In this document: positions 45,045 to 54,510 of the stretch, one piece after another
Numbering within the stretch: position 1 is the stretch's first letter
Layout of the letters: each line of letters opens with the position of its first letter
NCBI GenBank assembly: GCA_031213475.1
Contig: JARUPZ010000031.1
Coordinates: forward strand, 188,501-252,500
DNA: 64,000 bases
DNA from: Nereocystis luetkeana
Lineage: Eukaryota; Sar; Phaeophyceae; Laminariales; Laminariaceae
Direction of reading: 5' to 3'
Program-made: the position numbers and the translations under genes
Notes under the pieces: model-generated
Database searches by the model: none
Told to the model about the DNA's origin: nothing
The model's input: the letters and a program-made list of their open reading frames with translations, nothing else

Positions 45045-45737
45045 GTGCGCACATGGCACTTCACGTCGCATGTCGGGCGTGGGCCTCGTCCGCAACCAAT
45101 GCCGGCTGTCTACATTTTTTTCGGGAGACGGAGCAACCCATTCTACGAAGAAGGCGTAGATTCAGCTCTGTGTATTGCCTTTTTTTCAAGTAATTTTCGC
45201 TGAAAAATCGTTGAATTTTCAGGTGAGCTTCGGGCAAGAAATTTCGTGGAAAAATCCTGATCCACATATTCTCTGAATTTTCATTTCATATTTTTTTCAA
45301 TATAGTGGTGGGAAAAAAAGTAAGAAAAGGGTTTCCACAAATAGCAAAAGTTTTCTCCCTAGCCGACGTCGAAGGCGTTATCCACGTACGATTTACTCTA
45401 CAAACACCCCATGCTTACCTGTTACCTGTCACCCGGCAATGTCATCTCCAGCTATACGCCCCGCCTTCGCCACAGACTTTATGCATAACGATCAATCAGC
45501 TTTCTTTCAGCCAGCGTGGCAACGGAGCATCATCCCATTTTCGGAGAGAGCCTGCATGAAGAGGAAACACACACCCAAGGCACAAGGAGGGCATCGGACG
45601 ACTCATCCAGCATACTTCTAGCATGCGCTCATACAACACCAGCAGGGTGGCAACGTCGTAACATATTTACCTGTCGTCATGCAACAGCGTGGTGTGGTGG
45701 GTGGGTCGTGATGATGCTGCTGGACCGCCAGGTCTAT
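45045..45737. other. no recognisable feature
   Basis: AT-rich with T runs at 45117-45123 and 45180-45186. Short ORFs only. Confidence 0.4.
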
Positions 45738-46955
45738 ATTCATGTCTCCCAGCACTCTTTTAGCGGCGGCAGCAGCAGCAGCAACAGCAACAACAGCTGT
45801 AGTCCCCGTAGTGCTCAATGAAGGTTGACGTTTGCAATGTGGACAGGGGCCCCGCGTGCTCGCGAACCAGGGTCTCGGGGCTGATGCTGCCCCACCCACG
45901 TGGTCTGCGTGCGACCCCCTTTGCTCTCTTTCTTCTTTTCAGGTTTGATGTAGCACTCTGCCCGGAAATGTAATGAACGGTTTCGCTGTTCCCTGTTTCT
46001 ACTCAAACAGCAATTGAACATCCGGCAAACGTGTAGTGGAAGTTCAAGACGTACTCGTATGATATAATGCATACTCCGGATGTGTACCAGGTTGTGATAC
46101 AGCAACAGCTACAGCAGCAGCAGAACTCGTGGCACTCGAAGAGAGTTGACGTTTGCACTGGACAGGGGCTCGCGCGTGCTCGCGAACCAGGGTCTCGGTG
46201 CTGCCGCCCCACCAACCTGCTCTGCGTGCGACTCCCTTCTGCACTTTTTCGTCTTTTTTGCTGTCATGTACGACTCTGTCCGGAAATGTGATGAACGGTT
46301 TGATATTTATGTCAATACTCGAGTCTTGAAATTTCCGGCCAGCGTGTTTGTGGAAGTTCAAGTTCGTCCTCGTACGAGTATGATATCATGCATACTCCAG
46401 ATGTGTACCAGGTTGTGATGCAGCAACAAACAGCTACAGCAGCAGCAGAACTCGTAGCACTCGAAGAGTGTCGACGTTTGCACTGGACAGGGGCTGGCGC
46501 GTGCTCGCGAACCAGGGTCTCGATGCTGCTGCCCCACCTACCTGCTCTGCGTGCGACTCCCTTTGCGCTCTTTCGTCTTTGTTTTCAATTATCATTCCTT
46601 TTAGTACTCAGTCTTCAATTTTTCGGCCAGCGTGTTGTGGAAGTTCAAGTGCGTACTCGTACGATATCATGCATACTCCAGGTGTTTACTCGTACGTACC
46701 AGGTTATGAAACAGCAACAGCAGCGGCAGCAGCACTCGTAACACTCGAAGAGGTGTTGACGTTTGCACTGGACAGGGGCTCGCGCGTGCTCGCGAAGCAG
46801 GGTCTCGGTGCTGCTGTCCCACCAACCACGTCTGCGTGAGACTCCCTGCCAGTTTTCGTATTTTTTTTCGTCTCCCAATCTGTCCGTACACGTAAGAAAC
46901 GGTGTAAATTTTCCTGCGAATGCTCAAAAGTCTTGACACTCCCGGCCGAGAGGTG
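45738..46955 (+). repeat. ~320-bp tandem array, four units
   Basis: The core GACGTTTGCACTGGACAGGG followed by GCTCGCG-GTGCTCGCGAA-CAGGGTCTCGG occurs near 45828, 46148, 46470 and 46757 (spacings about 320, 322 and 287). Each is preceded by a CAGCAGCAGCA-type stretch and by ATCATGCATACTCC-GTGT-TACCAGGTTGTGA in units 2-4, and followed by CTGCGTG-GACTCCCT. This is satellite-like. Frames are shared only because the DNA is duplicated. Confidence 0.85.
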
Positions 46956-47838
46956 TAGACGTTCACGCAGGGACACCGCATGTGTCCACGTGTGTCATAC
47001 ACGCATCATAGTTAATTTGTTGTATCGATCCACATCCGGTGTTGAATCAGAATTCACGAAATAGCTGATCAAGAAACCACGAATACCTGGCCCAGCGAGC
47101 GACCGCTGTCCAGGTGCAAGCCACGGGCCCTGTCTGTTCGGGTGTTTTAACAGTCGGCCAGCACCGTTCCGTGCGGTATCCACTTGGTAGTCCCACAAGC
47201 GCGATCAACCAAAACAGCGCCCGCTGCTGCTGTCGAAGTAAGCTACGTACTACTGATACGTCCCCAGCCAAATAATATGAACCATAACGCCTTATCCTCT
47301 CTACAACAACAAACTGCAGGTTATTGTCATGTCGGTTCCCGATTGCTAATAATATTTTTCTTTATTGACCAGCCAGAGGGAGTACGAAAATAACAAACTC
47401 GAAACCAGCGAACCCACACTTGTTTTTCTAGTACCAGACAGGGGGGGGGGTATACCAAAACCCAATAGACCAAGTTGAAAAATAAATCTTAATTTGTCGA
47501 TTCGTACAGAATATTGTCTGTGTTTTGGCCTAGGCTCTCATAAGCACACAGCCCGGACAAATCCTAGACCAGGTAGACAACAGACAACATGCACAGAGCA
47601 CAACGTTACTACGCTGCCGCCCATACGCCGCTGAAACAGGCGTGCCTGAACTACTGATTTCGTGCCTATCTTGCCTATCTTTTTCAACGCAAGCTTCAGG
47701 CACGCTTTCAGGCTATTAAGGCCTAAAAAATAACGCCGTTAGTCTGGAACTCCCAAAATCAGGGGAAAGGGGATGCATTTTTAAAGAGTCCCCGCAGTCC
47801 GTAGCATTTTTTGTAGCCACCACGCAGCGCTTGTTCGC
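46956..47838. other. no recognisable feature
   Basis: Includes a 10-G tract at about 47441. Short ORFs without motifs. Confidence 0.4.
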
Positions 47839-47840
47839 TA

Positions 47841-48005
47841 AGATGTCAGGAGACACATCAAGCAAGGCAAAACTTGCGCTGTCGAGGGTGTAGGGCCGAG
47901 TGTTCGACACTAAAACCTAGTAGTTGGGTGTCAGTCAAGGCTTGTGAAGTCAAAAGTTGCTGCCTCGCAAAGGGTGAGAATGCAGTCTCCCGACATCTTT
48001 GCGTG
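47841..48005 (-). repeat. dispersed repeat H, copy 2
   Basis: Counterpart of 37068-37262: CAAGGCAAAACTTGCGCTGT, GGGTGTAGGGCCGAGTG, GGTGTCAGTC, AAAAGTTGCTG and GACATCTTT. It lacks the ACCAGGTACCTGG insertion-like stretch found in copy 1. Confidence 0.65.
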
Positions 48006-48179
48006 TTCGTGCTCACAGCCCCCCCTTGTGCAACGTAGATTTCTTCATGGCGTTAGCTGTATGCTGCAAGTTGTGTCTTCATAAAAATCATAGTGTAACG
48101 GTGTAACGACGCATTATGTCATCTACCTTATGACAACCCGCCAAGTACCCTCGTACGTACGTTCACAAGCATTCTTTCG

Positions 48180-48715
48180 GGCATTTTACCTCTTGAAAAC
48201 AAACTACTCGATTTTAGTATAGAGTTTCTCCTTACGGCGGTGCATAGGTTTCAGGCATTTTTTTACGCCTTTCACCACTCGAACCCAAACTACTTGAACT
48301 TAGTATAAGATTTTGCGTTGGGGCGTTGAACAAGTTTCAGGTTTTTTTCAGGTATTTTGCCCATTCACACAAATCTACTCGAAATTAGTACAGGGTTTGT
48401 CTTGAGGCGCCGAAAAGTTTTCAGCCACATCTCAGGTATTTTTCAAGACAAATGCCTCAAATAGATGGACGCGTTAAAGGCAATTTAAGGCACGTCAGGT
48501 ATGCCTATTTTTTGCCCATCTCTATCATTTCACACAAAACTGCTCGAAATTAGTGTAAGATTTGTCTTGGGGCGCCGAAAAGGTTTCAGGCACGTCTCGG
48601 GCATTTTTTAAGGCAGATGCCTTAAATAGATGGGCACGTTTAAGGCAAATTAGGGCACGTCAGGCATATACCTATCTTTTTGCCTTTCTCAATGTTTTTC
48701 GCCTGCGGCGTGCCT
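48180..48715. repeat. degenerate 85-90-bp tandem array
   Basis: The anchor ACTCGA-A-TTAGTATA-G recurs near 48207, 48291, 48376 and 48544, followed by GGGGCG-CGAA--AGTTTCAGGCA and TTTTT-AGGCA. Spacings of 84, 85 and 168 suggest an 85-bp unit plus a dimer. The last two units share GCCTCAAATAGATGG-like and GGCACGTCAGG blocks. Confidence 0.6.
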
Positions 48716-48763
48716 ATATCTCCGCATGCCTGAAAGCGGCTTCGGCGTGCCTTAAAGCCTTAA

Positions 48764-48850
48764 TTTTTAGTGGTGCAGTCCCGTTTTGGGGACAAACTAC
48801 ATGAAATTTGACTGGTTTGTCCCCAAAACGGGATGGCGGTTCTAAAGGGG
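48764..48850. mobile_element. MITE family B, copy 1 (piggyBac-like, worn left end)
   Basis: Flanked by TTAA (48760-48763 and 48851-48854). The palindromic body is GCAGTCCCGTTTTGGGGACA paired with its complement and ends TTCTAAAGGGG. The left terminus is eroded to TTTTTAG. TTAA targets with CCCTTT-type ends are the piggyBac signature. Confidence 0.75.
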
Positions 48851-48858
48851 TTAACTAA

Positions 48859-48948
48859 CCCTTTTGGTAAAGCACTCCCATATGTGGGGACAAAGTACTC
48901 AAATTATAAGTAAATTGTCCCCAAAACGGGACTGGGGTCCTGCTAGGG
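48859..48948. mobile_element. MITE family B, copy 2 (degenerate)
   Basis: Starts CCCTTTTGGTAAAGCACTCC and has GTGGGGACAAA paired with TTGTCCCCAAAACGGGACT, ending TGCTAGGG. The left flank is CTAA rather than TTAA and the right flank is lost. Eight bases separate it from copy 1. Confidence 0.6.
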
Positions 48949-48980
48949 CCTACTCTGAACCGAAGTATAAGGAGCGTTTA

Positions 48981-49185
48981 TTACGAGGGACTATAGTTAA
49001 CCCTTTTAGAACCGCAGTCCTGTTCTGGGGACAAACCAGTCAAATTTCAAGTAGTTTTGTCCCCAAACGGGACTGCGGTTCTAAAGGGGTTAATAGGACC
49101 AATTATTGTTGGTAAAAATAGTGAAATGTATACCAGGTAGGTTTTTATCTATACCATAGGTCTTATCAACTATGGTCCCCCGTTA
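48981..49185. mobile_element. MITE family A, copy 3, carrying a family B insertion
   Basis: Left end TTACGAGGGACTATAGTTAA (48981-49000). The element resumes at TTAATAGGACCAATTATTG (49090) and ends CCCCCGTTA at 49185, with TA flanks (48979-48980, 49186-49187). Intact copies read ATAGTTAATAGGACC across this point, so the family B element landed in the internal TTAA. Confidence 0.88.
49001..49089. mobile_element. MITE family B, copy 3 (89 bp, nested in A)
   Basis: CCCTTTTAGAACCGCAGTCC at the left, its complement GGACTGCGGTTCTAAAGGGG-like at the right, flanked by TTAA on both sides (48997-49000, 49090-49093). The whole element is nearly one hairpin with GGGGACAAA/TTTGTCCCC. The empty site is present in other family A copies. 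Confidence 0.9.
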
Positions 49186-49189
49186 TAGA

Positions 49190-49607
49190 TTAAATACAAG
49201 GACCTCACCTGTCCTTATATTTCTCCGTAAAAATAATAAAATAAAACTCCCTGGGGCTCCTCGGTTTGATTTTCTGTAGTACCTGGTATGCACATTCGCG
49301 ATCAGATCCGAATGGGGGTCCGAAAAGCAAGCAAAAGGTTGGTTTAACGGAAAGTCTTCATACAATCTTTTAACGGAAAAGAGAACCCCAAACTCGAAAA
49401 AGGTTGGAAGATGTAATGCTCTCACTGCAACAGGGATCTGGCGGGCGAAAACCATTTACGTGCTACCTCGTTTTCATTTTCACAAACGTCTCGGTGTTAG
49501 TGGTTTGTACAGCTGACGCATCCTCTCCGGTGGTGGGACGTACGAACGCAGGACGGAGACGGAGACGGCAGACAGGGTAGCAAGTAGGAAGGTACCAGAC
49601 CGACTGT
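49190..49607. other. no recognisable feature
   Basis: Short ORFs only. Separates two family A copies. Confidence 0.4.
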
Positions 49608-49609
49608 TA

Positions 49610-50065
49610 TTACGGGGGACCATAACCGGTCGCCCCGGTGGTTCAAGTGGTTAACCTCGACTTCTACTTGTGTTTGAGTCCTTAGGTTCGAGCCCCAGGT
49701 GGGTCGGATATTTGACTTTATTTGCAAAAATAAAAATAAAAAAGATTCAATTGTTGAGAGCGCCTTGCAGCGTGGGTAGGCACAATTCGATGCGAGTCGA
49801 CGAGGGAAGGAAAGGCTGAAATCTTCTCGCGATAAAAATGAAGGCACGTTCCGTAGCGGGAAAGGGGTAGAAGAGCCTGCTATGTGACCCCGTATCTGAG
49901 TTACGAGTTGGAAGGAGAGAGAGAAGAAGATGTGCGAAGATAATGAATGGGATGAGCAAAAAAAAAAAAAAAAAGTAGAATAGGACCAAATATTGTTAAT
50001 AAAAACAAGTAAACATATAGATTTTTGCTTGTGCCGCAGGTCCTATTTACTATGGTCCCCCGTAA
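49610..50065. mobile_element. MITE family A, copy 4, carrying a SINE
   Basis: Left end TTACGGGGGACCATA (49610 on). The rest resumes at GTAGAATAGGACCAAATATT (49975) and ends GGTCCCCCGTAA at 50065, TA on both sides (49608-49609, 50066-50067). Joining the parts restores a normal family A sequence, so the SINE is younger. Confidence 0.88.
49626..49974 (+). mobile_element. tRNA-derived SINE, copy 3 (inside MITE A)
   Basis: Head CCGGTCGCCCCGGTGGTTCA with A box, then B box GGTTCGAGCCCC, the same body as copies 1 and 2, and a poly-A tail of about 17 nt interrupted by one C. Any target duplication is limited to A residues shared with the tail. Confidence 0.9.
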
Positions 50066-50084
50066 TAATAGTAGGAAGAACCTG

Positions 50085-50470
50085 GCTGTGCTGCTCGTAC
50101 CATAAACTGCGGTGGCTACCTGGAGGGTGCCTTTGTTCTTCGGTTCGCCTGTTATTTCCGTTCGTTCTCAGTGTTACTCTGTTTGTATGTAGTAGCTAGT
50201 GATGCTGGTTCTTCAACTCGTTGTTTCAAGTGTCTGCAGTATCTCCTGGGGGGAGGCACGACATATTATTTTTTTTTCTTGCTTTTTTCTCTTTCGAGTT
50301 GCTTCTTTGTTTTCTTTTTTTTTTGCCCTTACTTGTTTGTTTATTTTGTCATCTCTCTTTTATAGAATGTATATGTCGTACATTTTGTATCCAGTATGAT
50401 GAGATGGCATTGCATTGTCTACTCTGCTTACTTCATACCATTGTATTACTAGTATCTCTGTGGCGTAATT
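50085..50470 (-). repeat. inverted arm of the ~1.07-kb repeat unit
   Basis: Read on the minus strand this matches parts of the direct repeat unit at 50739: ACGCCACAGAGATACTA, AGTAAGCAGAG, GACAATGCAATGCCAT, CATCATACT, TACATTCTAT and a GTGCCTCCCCCCAGGAGATA / CACTTGAAA block. Together with 50739 onward it forms a long imperfect inverted repeat around the 50.5-kb tandem repeats. It has no family A insertion at the site used in unit 1. Confidence 0.65.
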
Positions 50471-50490
50471 TTTTTACCAAAGCCAGTTGT

Positions 50491-50741
50491 GTATGTTCTT
50501 TACCTGGTACATTAAACCGTTATATCTACCCGTCGATATCCAGCACAACCAGTGTCCGTGCCGATTCTTCAATCCTAGAGAGATCCAAGTTATGTGTGTG
50601 TGTTCTTCACATTAAACCGTTCTTTCTACCCGTCGACATCCAGCACAACCAGTGTCCGTGCCGATTCTTCAATCCTAGAAGAGATACAAGTTCTGTGTGT
50701 CCGTGCCGATTCTTCAATCCTAGAAGAGATACAAGTTCTGT
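50491..50741 (+). repeat. ~104-bp tandem repeat E, 2.4 units
   Basis: Units at 50491 and 50594 share ACATTAAACCGTT, TCTACCCGTCGA, ATCCAGCACAACCAGTGTCC and GATTCTTCAATCCTAGA. A third partial unit begins at 50698. A single copy lies at 60529-60600. Confidence 0.85.
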
Positions 50742-51806
50742 GGTCACAAAGCTACGCCACAGAGATACTACGTTGCCACTTACCGGTATGCAGTAAGCAC
50801 AGCAGTGGGCAATGCAATGCCATGTCATCATACTCATACTATTACGGGGGACCATAGTTAACAGGACCTATGGTGTACATAAAAACCTATATATTTAACC
50901 ATTTTTACGAACAATATTTGGTCCTATTAACTATGGCCCCCCGTAATAGATACGACAGGCACGACATACACATTCTATGAATAGAGAAACGAAAGGAAAC
51001 AATCAAGAAGAAAACAAAAACAAAGACAAAATCGAAAGAGTAGAAGAAAAAAAAATGAAAGCAAATACTAGAGGAAACAATCTGACGTGCCCCCCCCCCG
51101 CAGGCGAGGTGGCGAACACTTGAAAAATAACGAGCTGGAAAAAAAAAATAAAAAAATAACAAACACACCACTGGTTGTAAAGAGAGTAAGACAAAGAACC
51201 AAGGAAAAAATAACAAAGGGAAAATAACAGGCAGACCAAAGCCCAAAGCACCCTCCAGGTGGCGGCAGCAGTTTGTGGTACGAGTAGTATAGCCAGGTTC
51301 TCCCTGCGAATCCGCCTGGTACCTTGCTACCCAGACTGACGTCTCCGCCCTGCGTTCGTCAACTATGCCCAGCCCCTTGGCGTCAGACAATACGAAACGA
51401 GCAGAGCAGGTTCGTCATCCAACCACGCCACACGACACCTTCAGTACAGCTTATCAATCAGAAAAGGAAGAGAATAAATAAAATGAAAATCACGGAGAAT
51501 CAGCGCAAGAAAGAAAAAAACAAAACAAAAGGAGAAGACAAGGGAAGACCATGTTCGAACCAGCTGCACTAGTTGGTGGCGCTAGTAGTATGGTCATGTT
51601 CTACTTCCTAGTCGGCCTGGTGCCTTGCTACCCTGTCTGCCATCTCCTCCCTACTTTCGTCTACCGCAGTTTCCCTTCTACTCCTCCTGTTCCCCCCCCT
51701 CTCCGCATTCCCTTGGTCGGGTTTCCTGCCACTTCTCCTGTTGCCCCCTCCCCCCCCATTCCCTTGGACACCATCCAGGATGCGGGGCGCTGCCTACTCA
51801 TCTCAT
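50739..51806 (+). repeat. tandem duplication F, unit 1 (~1.07 kb)
   Basis: Starts TGTGGTCACAAAGCTACGCC. It aligns along its length with 51807-52914, through GACAGGCACG, TACACATTCTATGAA, ACTTGAAAA, GGAAAATAACAGGC, GGCGGCAGCAGTTTGTGG and GTCAGACAATACGAAAC to a C-rich end. It contains family A copy 5 at 50842-50946, absent from unit 2 and from the inverted arm. The C-rich 3' part (about 51650-51790) corresponds to the LINE tail seen in antisense in unit 2. No coding is supported. Confidence 0.8.
50842..50946. mobile_element. MITE family A, copy 5 (105 bp)
   Basis: TTACGGGGGACCATAGTTAA at the left and GGCCCCCCGTAA at the right, TA flanks at 50840-50841 and 50947-50948. The duplicate unit at about 51893 runs CATCATACTGGAGGCGACAG without it, so this is a confirmed insertion after, or a loss since, the duplication. 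Confidence 0.9.
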
Positions 51807-52093
51807 GTGGTCACAAAGCTACGCCACAGAGATATTACGTTGCCACGTACCAGGTATGCAGTAACCACAGCAGTGGGCATTGTCATCATACTGGAGGCGA
51901 CAGGCACGGCATACACATTCTATGAAATAGAGACACGAAAGTAAAGGAAGAAAAAGCAATACCAGTAACAAAGAAGACGAATCAGTAGAGAAAACAAAAC
52001 AAAACAAAAAATGTCGTGCCCCCCCCCCCAGGGGATGTGGCAGACACTTGAAAATAACAAATTGGGAGAAAAAAGAAGGAAAAAAAAACACTA

Positions 52094-52305
52094 TTACGGG
52101 GGACCATATTAAATAGGACCAAATATTGTTATTACGGGGGACCCTAGTTAACAGGACATATGGTATACATAAAAACCTATATATTTAACCATTTTTACTA
52201 ACAATATTTGGTCCTGTTAACTATGGCCCCCCGTAATAGTAAAAATCGCGAAATATAAAGTTTTTTGTGTGTACCGTAGGTCCTATTTAATATGGTCCCC
52301 CGCAA
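52094..52305. mobile_element. MITE family A, copy 6, carrying copy 7
   Basis: Outer element: TTACGGGGGACCATATTAAA at the left, GGTCCCCCGCAA at the right, TA flanks (52092-52093, 52306-52307). Interrupted at the TA of its AATATTGTTA by another family A element. The matching place in unit 1 of the duplication has no insertion. Confidence 0.9.
52132..52236. mobile_element. MITE family A, copy 7 (nested in copy 6)
   Basis: 105 bp, TTACGGGGGACCCTAGTTAA to GGCCCCCCGTAA, flanked by TA at 52130-52131 and 52237-52238. Closest in sequence to copy 5 (shared TATGG-ATACATAAAAACC and AACCATTTTTAC), so these two look like the youngest subgroup. Confidence 0.9.
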
Positions 52306-52708
52306 TACTTGTGAACAGAGTAGGACTAAGAACCAAGGGAAAATAACAGGCAAACCAAAGCACAAATCACCCTCAGGTAGCGGCAGCAGTTTGTGGCACG
52401 AGTAGCATCAGCCAGGTTGTCTCTGCTAGTCCGTCTGGTACTTTGCTACCCTGTCTGCCGTCTCCGTCCTGGGTTCGTCAATTATGCCCTGCCCCTCGGC
52501 GTCAGACAATACGAAACAAGCAAAGCAGGCTCGCCATCCGCCCACGCCACGCGGCTCCTTTAATAAGGCTCGTCAAGGGAGAAACAAGACGAAAATCACA
52601 GAGGATCAGCGCAAGAAGAAAATAAAGAAGGCTAAGGAAGACCACGTTCGAACCAGCTGCACCAGTTGGCGGCACTACTGTAGTAGTATAGGCATCTTCT
52701 ATTTCCTA

Positions 52709-53085
52709 TTAATAGTCGGCGTGATGCCTTGCTACCCTGCTTGCCATCCCCTTCCTACTTTCGTCCACCGCAGTTTCCCTTCTACTCCTGCTGTTCCCCC
52801 CCCTCCCCGTATTCCCGTGGTCAGGCTTTCTGCCACTCCTCCTGTTGCCCCCCCTCCCCCCATTCCCTTGGCCACCACTCGTGGCGGATGGGCGGCGCTT
52901 CCTACTCAGCTCAGCCTTACCCTTGTGCCACCTAACCATGAACCGTTCGGCTGCTTCGAGGATCCCCCGGTACCACATCCCCGCATTTTTTGCTGCAGTG
53001 GACCACAGCGCGGTCTCAACTCCAAACACCAAAGGGGCAAGTTCCGTTGACCCTTCGGTGGCTCGGAACTCCCTAAGATCTTTGA
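52709..53085 (-). pseudogene. LINE ORF2 C-terminal fragment
   Basis: Minus-strand frame reads DLREFRATEGSTELAPL and then AAKNAGMWYRGILEAAERF followed by MVRWHKGKAELSRKR. It aligns in pattern with the LINE fragment at 15480-15905 (AAQKAGRWFRRVEEGAEAFM-KWH) and with the LINE at 54870. Only the last ~110 codons and a Gly/Arg-rich tail are present, typical of 5'-truncated retroposition. Confidence 0.65.
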
Positions 53086-54350
53086 CGATGCATCTATGCG
53101 ACGTGAAACAACGTGGTTACAAAGTTGTATCGCACTCATGTTCGAACTCGCACAACATGAGTCTCGCGTACTGGTGCGTACGAGAACAAGGTGCGAGAGT
53201 ACCATATCCCTCCCTGTAGTCGCCCTACCTTGCCTCCTTTGGTTCTGAGGGTGTGGCCATGCACGTGTCGCTGCAGTTGCCCAGATATAACTACACTCGG
53301 GTTACAACAGCATGTGTGTGTGCTCCCGACATATATGCATGCCTGGTACCTGGCAACAATCAAGCTGGCTGTGGGGACCGATCGTTGCATTCCTCAATAC
53401 ATGATCAAGCCATTTCATGAATCTCAGCGAAGTTGTCACGTGGATTTTACGAAGAGCATCGAAAACAGAAGGAAAAGATCTGCCCTGTTTTATACGTATA
53501 TTCCGGGATTGCTCATGTTCAAAATATTGAATCCGTGGTCGCAGGACAAGCTCCGGTTGGAAGAATACCTCGAGGGAAAATATATACCTGGTACCAGGTA
53601 CCTGGTATTACTACGGCACTGCAGTTTTATTGTGTATCCTTCAAATTGTCGTGTTATTAATATTGTTATCTGCGACGTCGGGGAAAGGGGCTCCACTGAC
53701 GTGGTACGAGAGCCGCGGCAACTGCCGCTGCGTCTCGTTCCCTATCGTACCGCCAGTTCCCGAGAGCCCCCCCCCCCCCCCCAAGCCCAACACCTCACGG
53801 CGCTTCGCGCTTGGTGCAAGTAATGTCTGCCTGGTCGGTGAAAACCCGACGTTCTCCGTCCCGGCATTGTAGGGATGCGAGGGTCTATGGTCATACGACT
53901 ACGGCCATGCATGATAATGAGTACACCCCCCCCCCCTCCCCAAGCCGACTGGCCGGGGGCCCTATTTCACGCAGTATTGGATGACCGAGACCCCCAATGG
54001 TGGAAGACCATTGACATACCTCATTCGGCTGGTTCGCCCGCAATCGCTACCAGTCGATCCTGGCTTGGAAGTATTTTGCAGAATCAAGGATTAAAAAAAC
54101 AGTCAGGTACACATCATGGCTGAAACACACCGTGCACCTCAAACACGCAAGAGTCAAATCTTGCACAAGTTGCAACCTACTGTAATCCTATGGTGCCGCA
54201 TACGAGCAGCGAAACGAAACGAAATGACGTGTGTAAGAAGAAAATAGGTGAAATGCAATATCAAGAAACTCCATCAGATCGAAGCAAATGAGGTTGAATC
54301 AAATCCCAAGGATACAAGAGTTACGTACGTGCGCACAAACAAAACGAACG
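53086..54350. other. no recognisable gene
   Basis: A plus frame at 53191-53823 (210 aa) is open but composed of unrelated segments with no motif. Contains GGTACCAGGTACCTGG at 53590-53606 and C runs at 53768-53782 and 53927-53937. Confidence 0.4.
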
Positions 54351-54356
54351 GAAAGG

Positions 54357-54450
54357 AAGCGAAGCGAAAGCGAAGCGAAAGCGAAGCGAAAGCGAAGCGA
54401 AAGCGAAGCGAAAGCGAAGCGAAAGCGAAGCGAAAACGAAGCGAAAACGA
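54357..54450. repeat. 11-bp GCGAAAGCGAA minisatellite
   Basis: About eight units of an 11-bp repeat, later units with AAAACG. It makes a plus-strand frame (54248-54616) repeat KRSESEA. It grades into an A/G-rich stretch leading to the hairpin. Confidence 0.9.
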
Positions 54451-54510
54451 AGCGAAAGAGCTGAACAGGAAGGAGAAAGAACGAGAGAACAAATTGAACA
54501 AGGAGATGAT

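Larger units (their letters stand above)
51807..52914 (+). repeat. tandem duplication F, unit 2 (~1.1 kb)
   Basis: Second copy of 50739-51806, lacking family A copy 5 but carrying family A copies 6 and 7 at 52094-52305. Unit 1 reads through that position (ACACACCACTGGTTGTAAAG, about 51161). The 3' end overlaps the antisense LINE fragment at 52709. Confidence 0.8.

Noticed and set aside
53191..53823. 210-aa gene
   Set aside because: Crosses anonymous DNA and a C-rich run, with no coherent domain.
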